From positions 3,678,539-3,742,538 of the forward strand of contig CM035359.1 of NCBI GenBank assembly GCA_020137815.1: a DNA stretch of 64,000 bases, written 5' to 3'. Below, one piece after another: positions 35,789 to 47,104 of the stretch. Source of the DNA: Hormiphora californensis. Taxonomy: Eukaryota; Ctenophora; Tentaculata; Cydippida; Pleurobrachiidae. How positions within the stretch are numbered: the first letter of the stretch is position 1; each line of letters begins with the position of its first letter. The notes below the pieces were generated by a model. That model was not told where the DNA came from. It was given only the letters and a program-made list of their open reading frames with translations, and searched no databases. Position numbers and translations under genes: made by a program.

Positions 35789-38774
35789 ATATGAGGCATA
35801 AACTCTGGCCACTGGCACGTTATTTCAGATACCTTTCTCCCAGCGCGCCGCTGGGAGAAGGTAGCTGTAGTTTATCCGCCAGTGGCGGATAAACTGGTTT
35901 AAATCACGACGACGATCCTGAGGCGTAGCCGAGGGAGAGGCGGAGGGGTTTAAACCAATAACGTGCCATTGGTCAGAGTTTATGGGTTATATACCCTGCT
36001 TTAGTTGTTTGTTTCAAGTATTACACACTAACAAGAGAGAGAACACTAATCAAAACACACAAAGAGAACTGAGAAACAGTCAAAAACATCTCTCAATTGA
36101 GTGTATTACGGTGGCAGATTCCGGCCAAGAGTTTTTTCAATCAAGTGAAATATTTTTGTTTGAAATTTTATAAAAATTTTATTTAAAAATAAAAATAAAC
36201 ATGTCGTTAAAATTATTGGCCGGAATCTGCCACGCGAGTGGCAGATCTCGGCCAAGATTCTTAAAAAAACCTTGGCCAGAATCTGCCACACACGTGGCAG
36301 ATTCCGGCCAAAAAACTGAAACTTACTTATATCAAGGCGAAAACCGCTGTACCCGACTAATTTTGATACGCTGAATCACGTAAGCAACTTTTCCAATCCC
36401 TCAGAGGTCGGGAAAGTGTCCTAATTGAGCATAATAGGGTCTAATTGACCCGACTTACAACTTTTCACCTGGAAACGATAAACGCTTACGTGAAGGCACT
36501 TTTCCGACTAATTTTGATACGCTGAATCACGTTAACAACTTTTCCAAGTCCTCCGAGGTCGGGAAAATGCCTAATTGAGCAATTAAGGCCAATTAGACCC
36601 AATTATACTCAATTAGGGAAATTCCCGACCTCGGAGGGCTTGGAAAAGTTGCTTACGTGATTCAGCGTATCTAAATTAGTCGGAAAAGTGCCTTCACATA
36701 AGCGTCTATCGTTTGCAGGTGAAAAGTTGTAAGTTGGGTCAATTAGACCCTATTATGCTCAATTAGGACACTTTCCCGACCTCTGCGGGATTGGAAAAGT
36801 TGCTTACGTGATTCAGAGTATCAAAATTAGTCGGGTACAGCGGTTTTCGCCTTGATATAAGTAAGTTTCAGTTTTTTGGCCGGAATCTGCCACGTGTGTG
36901 GCAGATTCTGGCCAAGGTTTTTTTAAGAATCTTGGCCGAGATCTGCCACTCGCGTGGCAGATTCCGGCCAATAATTTTAACGACATGTTTATTTTTATTT
37001 TTAAATAAAATTTTTATAAAATTTCAAACAAAAATATTTCACTTGATTGAAAAAACTCTTGGCCGGAATCTGCCACCGTAGTGTATATTGTTTGGTAACA
37101 GTTACTAAGGAGAGAGAGAAAGAAATAACAAGATATGGGGCATGCCAGACATAACACAGAGGAATTGAGATAGTGAAACAAAAGGGGAGATAAAGAGAGA
37201 GAAATTGACGGAATGTGTTGTTTCTTTCTCTCCAATGCAGTGTGTAACTCTTGCAAACAGTGTTCCCTCTGTATTTCAGTAAGAACTGATCATTTACACA
37301 CACTTTGAATGTAACATAGGAGTTAATAATAAACAGCCAGCCAGTGGGAAATAATCTGCCGCTGGACTGGCTGTATATTGAGAGCGCGCCAGTGGGACTT
37401 CTCGCCGCTGGCGGGTTATTTAAGTTAGCAGGGTATATATGAGGTATAAACTCTGTCCACTGGCACGTTATTTCAGATACCTTTCTCCCAGCGCGCCGCT
37501 GGGAGAAGGTATCTGTAGTTTATCCGCCAGTGGCGGATAAACTGGTTTAAATCACGACGACGATCCCGAGGCGGAGCCGAGGGAGAGGCGGAGGGGTTTA
37601 AACCAATAACGTGCCATTGGTCAGAGTTTATAGGTTATATACCCTGCTTTAGTTGTTTGTTTCAAGTATTACACACTAACAAGAGAGAAAACACTAATCA
37701 AAACACACAAAGAGAACTGAGAAACAGTCAAAAACATCTCTCAATTGAGTGTATATTGTTTGGTAACAGTTACTAAGGAGAGAGAGAAAGAAATAACAAG
37801 ATATGGGGCATGCCAGACATAACACAGAGGAATTGAGATAGTGAAACAAAAGGGGAGATAAAGAGAGAGAAATTGACGGAATGTGTTGTTTCTTTCTCTC
37901 CAATGCAGTGTGTAACTCTTGCAAACAGTGTTCCCTCTGTATTTCAGTAAGAACTGATCATTTACACACACTTTGAATGTAACATAGGAGTTAATAATAA
38001 ACAGCCAGCCAGTGGGAAATAATCTGCCGCTGGACTGGCTGTATATTGAGAGCGCGCCAGTGGGACTTCTCGCCGCTGGCGGGTTATTTAAGTTAGCAGG
38101 GTATATATGAGGTATAAACTCTGTCCACTGGCACGTTATTTCAGATACCTTTCTCCCAGCGCGCCGCTGGGAGAAGGTATCTGTAGTTTATCCGCCAGTG
38201 GCGGATAAACTGGTTTAAATCACGACGACGATCCCGAGGCGGAGCCGAGGGAGAGGCGGAGGGGTTTAAACCAATAACGTGCCATTGGTCAGAGTTTATA
38301 GGTTATATACCCTGCTTTAGTTGTTTGTTTCAAGTATTACACACTAACAAGAGAGAAAACACTAATCAAAACACACAAAGAGAACTGAGAAACAGTCAAA
38401 AACATCTCTCAATTGAGTGTATATTGTTTGGTAACAGTTACTAAGGAGAGAGAGAAAGAAATAACAAGATATGGGGCATGCCAGACATAACACAGAGGAA
38501 TTGAGATAGTGAAACAAAAGGGGAGATAAAGAGAGAGAAATTGACGGAATGTGTTGTTTCTTTCTCTCCAATGCAGTGTGTAACTCTTGCAAACAGTGTT
38601 CCCTCTGTATTTCAGTAAGAACTGATCATTTACACACACTTTGAATGTAACATAGGAGTTAATAATAAACAGCCAGCCAGTGGGAAATAATCTGCCGCTG
38701 GACTGGCTGTATATTGAGAGCGCGCCAGTGGGACTTCTCGCCACTGGCGCATTATTTAACTTAGCAGGGTATAT
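35789..38774. mobile_element. Tandem array of three composite foldback elements (~667-bp period)
   Basis: The unit starts ATATGAGG(C/T)ATAAACTC, has three consecutive hairpins (CTTCTCCCAGC/GCTGGGAGAAG; AGTTTATCCGCC/GGCGGATAAACT; GGTTTAAA..TTTAAACC) framed by CTGGCACGTTATT / AATAACGTGCCA, then TATATACCCTGCTTTAG, about 420 bp of spacer, and GTTAGCAGGGTATATA. Units 37432-38100 and 38100-38768 are almost identical; the first (35789-37438) is split by the palindrome at 36107-37080. Single copies are at 44653-45324 and, inverted, 51914-52583 and 52660-53342. Confidence 0.88.
36107..37080. mobile_element. 974-bp near-perfect palindromic foldback, 6-bp target duplication
   Basis: Inserted in the first array unit. 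GTGTAT is present at 36101-36106 and 37081-37086, matching one GTGTAT in uninterrupted units. Ends TACGGTGGCAGATTCCGGCC and mirror. GTGGCAGATTCCGGCCAA recurs several times within each arm. Symmetric around ~36594. Confidence 0.92.
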
Positions 38775-38775
38775 A

Positions 38776-40094
38776 GCTGAATAAACCACGAATTGGAGAA
38801 CTAGATCTGGGGTAATAATCCAAAATGAGCTGCTGCTACAATTACCTCCTTAAATACAGTTTGACAAAATTAACACTAATTAACATTTATTGAACAGCTG
38901 ATTTTCTTTGTTCATTAACAAAGAAAAAGACGGCACATTCCTCACGTAGCGCCTTCGTGTATCCCCTGTCAGCTGCCAATGCTCTGATCATGCAGTTCTC
39001 GCACTCTATTTGAAAGAGATGAGAATGAGGCTAATGCTCTGACAGTATCCCTTTGTATCGGGTATCCTTGTATTGTTGCAACAGCACAAGGGTATCCTAC
39101 TTCCCTTATTGTTGAACAATAGAAAAAAGGCCACGGGATATAAATAGGATACAAAAGCTGGTGCTACGTGACTATCTACGTGACAGCTACATGAGGAATA
39201 TGTCGCCTGACTATTAATAGACCGTACATATCCGTACATATCCGTAATTACAAGCACTGATATTTTTCGCTGTAGTTTCCTATTCCTTTTCATCAGTGCA
39301 ATATTGTTGTTTTCTCCTCCCGCCGCCTCACTAGAACGCAACCAAAATCAATTCTTTATCTTATCAGGAACAGGAGATATAAGCCAAAACGGATAGCACA
39401 CGCAAATCAACTTTTTTAAATGCACGGCCCCCTGCCCCAGCTTGATTAAAACTTTACACGCTGTTAGATATACCGTTAATTTTCTATTTTGGGAGAAATT
39501 TATCTCCCGGTAAATTAATGATTAATTGAGGTATTAATTGGGTTCTCCATGTCAACATTTTATAGATGTCTGCAATTCACCACAGTTAAAAATACGAATT
39601 TCCTCCTTTTAAAAGGGCAATGATCTGGATTGGAAATCACTTATATATCGACCACGGCTACATCTGCATTGATCATTTATCTAGGAGAAATTATAGCGAG
39701 TTTCAAAAAGTTTTTTTTCCTAGATAAATGACCAATGCACAGCTATAAGCTGTTTGTGAGTTGTGGTCGAATATTTCCAATATATCTCATTTTGAGAACC
39801 GCTGCACAGAGCATTGGCCCGGCAGGTTACCAAGGTAGCCCCCAGCTCGATTCTATCACCAAGCTACCCAGATCATTATCTTCATGAAGATAATGATCTG
39901 CAGGTATTTGGGTGATAGGCAATAATTCCTCTGCAAACCACTTTTTCAGTATCTAAACCCTGAATGTTGTTGAATGCACCACTCCTTCCCCCATGGCACA
40001 TAGCTGTTTTCATTTTCTACTTTTGAATTATATTTGTTTGGGCTTCCGTGATGAATACTTAAAGTTTCATACTCAACTCTTTTAGTTTCACGAT
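38776..40094. other. Intergenic with two short inverted repeats
   Basis: Inverted repeats at about 39640-39772 (TGCATTGATCATTTATCTAGG / CCTAGATAAATGACCAATGCA) and 39866-39912 (GATCATTATCTTCATGAAGA palindrome). The upstream region of the GPCR gene at 40095 shows no clear promoter elements to me. Confidence 0.6.
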
Positions 40095-43000
40095 ATGTTG
40101 GTATTTGTTACACTTCTTATGGGAGTTATTGGATTTGCGAGTCTGTTGGAGGCCTCCGTGTCCAGTGGACAGTCCACAGCAAACCCAACATATAGCAGTA
40201 GCACATCAACCCCGCTGTACACAGAATCCCGAGATCCGGATAAGTGTGAACTAGTGGAGGTTGGTGGATATCTCCACGAACAGTGTACTACAACATACTA
40301 CAAATGCCCACTATCAAGTTCTGTGTACAAGAAGGTGTACTCAAAGGGCAGTAATTGTTATTACGTTGTATTCAGCGACTTGTGTCCATCTGATCCAGGG
40401 TTCTACCAGGTATGTGGGCACGATGGTTGTACTGGTTACAAGGAACTAGGTGGGACACCTTTACTCTGTGGATCATACACCTGTCAATTTAAATATTCTA
40501 GTAGATTCAGTTATGCTGGCATATTCTACGAAACTAAATTTCGTTGCCACGACGGTGACTGTAAAAACACTGAACTGAACATGGTTGGATGCAGCAGTGT
40601 GGTAAACACAACATGTGATGGCAAATGTGATATACATCTATGTTCCGATGAATCACATTGTAATGGTGTAAAATATGGTGTTCGGTGTGAGCGTCTAGGA
40701 GATTCTCATTTGCGGGATATCCCCCCAGGGTGGATCTGTGATGGAAATGAGAACTGTAAACATGGCGAAGATGAGGTAGGATGTAATAACTGGACTGTTG
40801 CTGATCACACCACCTGTCAGCATAAACATATAGACAAGACCATACTGATCCAAGATAACATGAGATGTTTCCATCCCGAATGGTCCGCTTGTGTAAACAG
40901 GCAGGATCAGACAAACTGCAGCGATCCTGAAAGGGTTACTATGCAATGCTTGTCCCAGGGCTTTCCAACTACCATTTCCATTTGGGGTTATTGTCTTGGT
41001 TCCGGTGATCAACTTTGTGATGACAACTACAATAACGTGTGTGTGGAACAAGAACCCGGGTGCATCATTCACAAGGGGCAGCTGTGTGATGGACATCATG
41101 ACTGCAAAAATGGAGGAGATGAAACTTGTAAAGATATAGCAGAAGTGACCTGCATCAGAAGATTTCAATCTCCACACGTGGAGAAGAACGTCTCCCTTCT
41201 AATACCGTTAGAGTGGATCATGGACGGGCAAGAGGACTGCCTCGATGGAATGGATGAAGATGAGGGTAGGTGGAAGATATGCGGATCTGACTATTACGCC
41301 AGGTACCAAGAGAAAGGAACTGAATGTGAGGAAGTCCTTCTCTGTCCTTTGGAGAGAAACTATATTGACTTGAATAAACTTTGTGATAGAATAAACACGT
41401 GCTCGTTTGAGGAAAAGCTGTGTATCGCAGCTCGGCAAACTGACACTGATGTTACAAGTCTGGTTGATAGTATTAACAATGGCAATGAATACTATATTCA
41501 GCATTGTTTTCCAAAAGGGGCTGAAGATCTGGAAAGGAAACTAGGAAAGTGCAATACAGTAGAACATACTGCTGGACTCGTCAAAACTGTTCTCAAGGTT
41601 GAAAACCCCATATTCGTAAGGATTCCTGATACTAAGGTCGATTGTTCCCATCTTTTTGGTGTGAACTATGTCTATGCAGCATGCAACAACATCTGTCTGA
41701 ATGCCGAATGTTCCCTAAAGAAAGTACAGGGAGACACATGTATCAATAGAAAGGAGTCTACAGTAGTCAGAGCCCTGGCAGCGACTGACTTTCCTAGTAC
41801 AGCAACACTGATAAAAACGGCACATATTCCCGGATTCTACGACAACAAAATATTCCCATGTGCTAACAAGAATTGTATGTCCTATCGGGATGTCTGCAAC
41901 CTTAGGGACGACTGTGGTGATGGCTCTGATGAGGAAAACTGTTCAAATCAATTCCAGTGCAAAGACAGAGACCAATTGGGGCTCGTTGTTCTGTCTCAAG
42001 TTTGTGATGGTGTGGTGCACTGCCGTGATTTTTCCGACGAGTGCTTCGAAGGTTGCCGCTCTACAAACAAGAATATCTTTGCGACCGAGTTTCTAAGATA
42101 TGCAAGTCCGACTATGGGACTACTAGCCACATCATTGAACACTGTTTCACTGATTAAATCGGCGTGGGAGTTACGCCAACAAGATACGTACGCAATGTTC
42201 CTTAACAAATCAGCCATTGTTTTGATAAATCTTGGTGATCTGATGATCGGTGTTTATCTACTGCTGATATCCTACTTTGACTTCACCTACAACGCTGGTG
42301 ACAACTACTGTCAAGACAAATACCAATGGTTTAGCTCCAGTGAGTGTTCCTTCCTTGGAGCTCTGAGCACAACTGGGTCGCAACTGTCACTCTTCGCAAT
42401 GACAATGCTAAGCATGAGCAGAGTGGCAAACATAGGGAACCTATTCCAACGGGAATGCTCTAGCTTCAAATCTGCTACCAAGCTTGGGTTGCTGCTTGTC
42501 TCACCAGTTCTGGCAAGTATCCTGATTGCGGTTACACCTATATTGCCATCTACCGAGGACTACTTTGTCAACGGGCTGTACTATCACAGATCACCGCTCT
42601 TTATTAGGCCCGCTACTAAGGTAAACCACTATTCGGCGTTTAAGGAGTACTTTGGAGGGCGGTTATGGTCGTGGAAGAATGCTGTATCCTCCTGGGCAGC
42701 TATCCGTTCAACAGTCATGGAAATGATCTCATCAGATAGAGGTAGGATCAATACAGTCGGACCCCAATTTAACGTGCTGCTCGAGAGAAAAGCATTTTGC
42801 CCGGTAAATCTGGTTGCCCGGTAAATCGGGATCAATTAGTAAACACAGTAAATTTTATCCTCCCGATAAATCCGGGTTTCGGTAAATCAGGGTCCGATAG
42901 TAATTTCTGTTCGTGTATGCATAGTACACTATAAGTGTATTCTTTCAAGTGCTACTTGATCAAGTTCTAATTTTCTTTCAGGAATACCGTATAGAACAAT

Positions 43001-43532
43001 CCATTTTTATGGTAATGACGGAGTTTGTATTTTTAAATACCTTGTCACCCGTGACGACCCGCAATGGGTATTTTCAACGTCCATCCTTCTGGTGAATGTC
43101 CTGTGTTTTATCTTCATCTTGGTTAGCTACGGATACATCAATTTTAAAACCCAGCAATCTAGCCGGAATGTAGGAGCTGCGATGGCTCGGCGAGGCACTA
43201 GGAGAGCTTTACAAGCAAAGATATCTGCAATAATCCTGACGGATTTTTTCTGCTGGGTTCCATTGAGTATTGTTTCACTTCTTCATCTCACAGAAGCTGT
43301 GAATGCGTCAACTTGGTATCCCTTCTTCTCAATTCTCATAATCCCTATCAATTCGGTGATCAATCCCTTGTTGTACGACTCAAATTTCTTCTTTGGTATT
43401 CTTTGTCTGCCAGCACGGGCTATACATTGGAGTGCACGAACACTAATCACGTCGATACATAATTCCATCAATCAGCAACGCACGGAGCAGATGGAGGAGA
43501 GAACTTCCCCTCCCCAGGAAACGGAACTTTGA
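40095..43532 (+). CDS. LDLa-repeat leucine-rich-receptor-type (relaxin/GRL101-like) GPCR, two exons
   Basis: Exon 1 40095-42741 and exon 2 42982-43532 (phase 1, GT..AG), 1,065 residues. Signal peptide [17 protein letters not shown]. The ectodomain is Cys-rich with LDL-receptor class A cores: [63 protein letters not shown] and [15 protein letters not shown]; the calcium-binding acidic residues are mostly kept. The 7TM region is of LGR/RXFP type: TM2 [17 protein letters not shown]3 [13 protein letters not shown] (no classic DRY), TM6 [14 protein letters not shown] and TM7 [11 protein letters not shown]. No leucine-rich repeats were seen. Probably signals from the plasma membrane for an unknown ligand. 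Intact in this assembly. Confidence 0.88.
42754..42900. mobile_element. Tigger-type MITE in the GPCR intron
   Basis: CAGTCGGACCCCAATTTA to TCAGGGTCCGATAG, TA on both sides. It starts only 12 bases after the 5' splice site at 42742 and fills most of the 240-bp intron. Confidence 0.85.
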
Positions 43533-44118
43533 AAAGGATAGGCAGTGAATGCTACTTTTATTGACATAGACATTTAGAGTTTAAACTATCAGGATAACAA
43601 ATCCTTCCCCTAATGTCAATCTCAATCTTAATCCTGTAGGATTGTATCCTTTTTCAGTAAACCCCTCGCCGATTCTCATAATAGGAGCAGCTCTATTAAT
43701 GAAAATCGAATAAATAGCTCGAGAGACTATTGATATTGTTAAGCTTAACACTGATGAGGACACGTTGTGTCGAAACGTTTGTTTTATTAGCATTTGATTT
43801 GAACACCTGAATCAACGTCGTTTTCCTGAATGCCTGAACCCACCCTAACACACGCGAGACCAGTTTGGAGGTCACCCAGTGGCCCCCACTCCAATCAAAG
43901 TCTACCTTATATGTCAGTCACCAGCATGAGTTACCATTTAAGACCTTTTGTCAACCAATATGTCAAGATAGGATGAGAGAACCGCTATGAATGGCAACTG
44001 CTCTTCGAACCAATCGAGAGTACTTGTCTATTTAGTCGATATATAAATCCATTTTGTTGTTGTTGTTGTCTCATACCCCCCAACTTATCAAAGAGAAACA
44101 AATGGTATTAATATGCAC

Positions 44119-45601
44119 CTTTTTCTGCAGAAACTCCACAACTGTTCGACAGTTGTGGATAAGTTGTAGTCGATGTTGTTGATCCAGTTTCAGTTGCAAA
44201 GACGCCTTCGAGGGCATCAGAATCTGTGCCAGCTGAAAATGGACAATGGCTATAGGATAATGGATAGTTGTGTTAACTAAAATAGATATTGTTAGTCCCC
44301 CCTAACATTGAAACATGTACATTCGGACCCGATATACAGTGCAAAATGGCTTCCACCGAAGATCCCGGTAAATAGGGGTCCAACTGTACTTGGGCACGTC
44401 GCGATCCTTTTATATTGCATATAGGGCGGAGGGGTAATTTCATTACCAAAGATTAGAAATAAGGCAATACCAAATTAGGCATGCGAATATCATCTTATTT
44501 ACCGGGAAGTTTTAACGGTAAATCCATGGTAAGGAAAAGTGCTCCCTTTGTAGCCGTGGCATCCTCGTAGTAATACTTCTTTCCATCCTGACCAGTGAAA
44601 CCACCCACCAGAATCACTCTTGCGTCAGTCGCTGCAGAGGGTGTGCTATTAATATATGAGGCATAAACTCTGGCCACTGGCACGTTATTTCAGATACCTT
44701 TCTCCCAGCGCGCCGCTGGGAGAAGGTAGCTGTAGTTTATCCGCCAGTGGCGGATAAACTGGTTTAAATCACGACGACGATCCCGAGGCGTAGCCGAGGG
44801 AGAGGCGGAGGGGTTTAAACCAATAACGTGCCATTGGTCAGAGTTTATGGGTTATATACCCTGCTTTAGTCGTTTGTTTCAAGTATTACACAATAACAAG
44901 AGAGAGAACACTAATGAAAACACACAAAGAGAACTGAGAAACAGTCAAAAACATCTCTCAATTGAGTGTATAGTGTTTGGTAACAGTTACTAAGGAGAGA
45001 GAGAAAGAATTAACAAGATATGGGGCATGCCAGACATAACACAGAGGAATTGAGATAGTGAGAAAGAAGGGGAGATAAAGAGAGAGTAATTGACGGAATG
45101 TGTTCTTTCTTTCTCTCCAATGTAGTGTGTAACTCTTGCAAATAGTGTTCCCTCTGTATTTCAGTAAGAACTGATCATTTACACTCACTTTGAATGTAAC
45201 ATAGGAGTTAATAATAAATAACCTGCCAGTGGGAAATAATCTGCCGCTGGACTAGCTGTTTATTGAGAGCGCGCCAGTGGGACTTTTCGCCACTGGCGGG
45301 TTATTTAAGTTAGCAGGGTATATAACAGTATATAATACACTGTACCGGTTCAACAGTCGGACCTCGAATTATCGGGATATTCAAGGGCCCGATGTTTGAG
45401 GTCATGCATAAATGCAATACTATTTTATGGATTTTTTATTGTCAAAAACACGCACACACATATTTACCAGCTAAAGATTTGCATGGTTTAACATTGCTCT
45501 TGGCCACAATTATATTCGTGTCCGCGTCAGGATTCCAAATTCCTGTTCCAGTACAACCGGATTCGCCTTTATCGCATACTACCGCAATTGGCTGCTCTAC
45601 A
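44119..45601 (-). CDS. Exons of a secreted/extracellular modular protein
   Basis: Three exons with matching phase-1 borders: 45601-45468 (VEQPIAVVCDKGESG, CTGTGIWNPDA, four Cys, sushi-like), 44631-44503 (ARVILVGGFTGQDGKKYYYED) and 44232-44119 (TETGSTTSTTTYPQLSNSCG). Neither 5' nor 3' end is seen; a possible further exon (DNCNTKTLR) abuts the assembly gap near 45858-45893. The intron between the first two exons holds a whole composite foldback element. Function not recognised beyond an extracellular style. Confidence 0.55.
44322..44392. mobile_element. Decayed Tigger-type termini
   Basis: TTCGGACCCGATATACAG and GGTAAATAGGGGTCCAACTG: only the termini remain, diverged. Confidence 0.6.
44653..45324. 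mobile_element. Composite foldback element, single copy
   Basis: Same unit as the 35789-38774 array: ATATGAGGCATAAACTCTGG at the left, three hairpins, and GTTAGCAGGGTATATA at the right. More diverged from the array than the array units are from each other. Confidence 0.88.
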
Positions 45602-45686
45602 CTGTTTTGGGAGAATGCGTGTTTGAATCATGAAACAGGGTGCCAGAATGGGATTAAACAAAATATATATGCTAAGTGAACAGCTA

Positions 45687-45803
45687 TGTTGAGGGGGTGA
45701 TCCCTGTCAGTAGTGATCTCACGTGGTTCGAAGTTTGGTCAGGCATAGAAGACTCGAACCACGTGAGATCACTATAACAGAGTACAGGGATCACCCCCTC
45801 AAC
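45687..45803. repeat. Small foldback, GTTGAGGGGGTGATCCCTG arms
   Basis: GTTGAGGGGGTGATCCCTG at the left and CAGGGATCACCCCCTCAAC at the right, with inner arms AGTGATCTCACGTGGTTCGA. The loop is ~16 bp. Confidence 0.85.
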
Positions 45804-45893
45804 ATGTCTCTACCACGGACGGTGCCATCAGCCCTATACAGCTGATCCATAGTAAATTCACCTAAGAGTTTTAGTATTGCAGTTGTCTGCGTG

Positions 45894-45993
45894 NNNNNNN
45901 NNNNNNNNNNNNNNNNNNNNNNNNNNNNNNNNNNNNNNNNNNNNNNNNNNNNNNNNNNNNNNNNNNNNNNNNNNNNNNNNNNNNNNNNNNNNN
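45894..45993. other. Assembly gap (100 N)
   Basis: Exactly 100 unknown bases, the conventional size for a gap of unknown length. Confidence 0.99.
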
Positions 45994-46245
45994 CCCCCAA
46001 TTTTTTTTTCCAACGGGCAATTTTTTTTGGGGGGAATTTTTGGTTTAAATTTATCCGGGGGGGGGGTTTTTTTTTGGGGTTGGGGGGGGGGTTTTATTTT
46101 TTTTGGAGTTGGGGGCGTTTTCATTTGGGTGGGGAGGGTGGATGGTGGGTAATTGGTGGGTGGTGGTGGGGCGGAAGTCTGCGTATTTTGTATGGTGGGT
46201 GGGGGGCTGATGGGAATGGTATGTTGATTGGGTTTAGAGTGGGTG
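45994..46245. other. Low-fidelity sequence at the gap edge
   Basis: G- and T-run-dominated sequence with the same texture as 1-4080. Gly/Trp/Phe-rich frames here are artefacts. Confidence 0.75.
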
Positions 46246-47104
46246 GAACTGTAGAAACCGTGTCCTCTTTCTTCCGGCTAACGTTCCATGGCGCTGTTAG
46301 AGGCGGGCTGGGCACACTCTCCATTACTTCTCTCTTATCTTGCCTCTCTTCTCTCTCTACTCTCTCTCTTTCTATCCGTTTTCGAACTTCTCTCGAGCCT
46401 CCGTCAAATTCTCTCGGATCCTCTCTCCTTCTAGGGCTCTGCCTCGCGGCGAGGGGTGGGGTGGGAACAGGTAGTGAAAAGCCAAGGTGTTGCAGAGCAA
46501 CGAGAGCAATGCGTATATCCCTGGTAGTGTGTGTGGACGAGTCTTGGCTTAAATCAGTCTCTGCTGCCAGACATCATTGATATCGCTAGTTTTGAGCAGT
46601 GTAAGTGCTAATGTGCATATTCAACAATATTCGCATTTAATCCAATTATAAATGTGTATTTTGACAACAATCTCTGTCCATTGGAGTTGAGTTTTTTTAT
46701 TTTGTTGGTCAGTTTATGCAAAGCATATGTTCCGTTCGGACGCAACAAATCGTTGTTTTTTGATGAACTGCCGTTTTATAATTCCTATTTGTGACTGTTT
46801 GTATTGCTTTGTTCAAGCAAATGGGAGTCTAACTTGGCAATGTTTGTAGTGTTCAGTAATGAGTAGTGAAGTACTGTGGATTTTCCTGATAAGCAGTGTC
46901 TTTATTCAACATACAGATGCAGGAGTAGGCTACAAGTGTAAGATATCCGCGATCAAAACTCATTACCTCCCCTTCATAACTATATGCTGTATTTAGACCA
47001 GCAAAATTCGTGTATTGTAACTTAAATATATATATGAGACCCATAGTGTTTGGCTGAACGAAATCCGTCAGCACAGCTACTGCAATATGTATCCTTCCTT
47101 CCAG
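46246..47104. other. No gene recognised
   Basis: CT-rich patch at 46320-46450, otherwise ordinary sequence leading to the exon at 47105. Confidence 0.45.

Noticed and set aside
40534-41504. Minus-strand frames across the LDLa GPCR exon
   Set aside because: Shadows of a clearly coding plus-strand exon; no domain.
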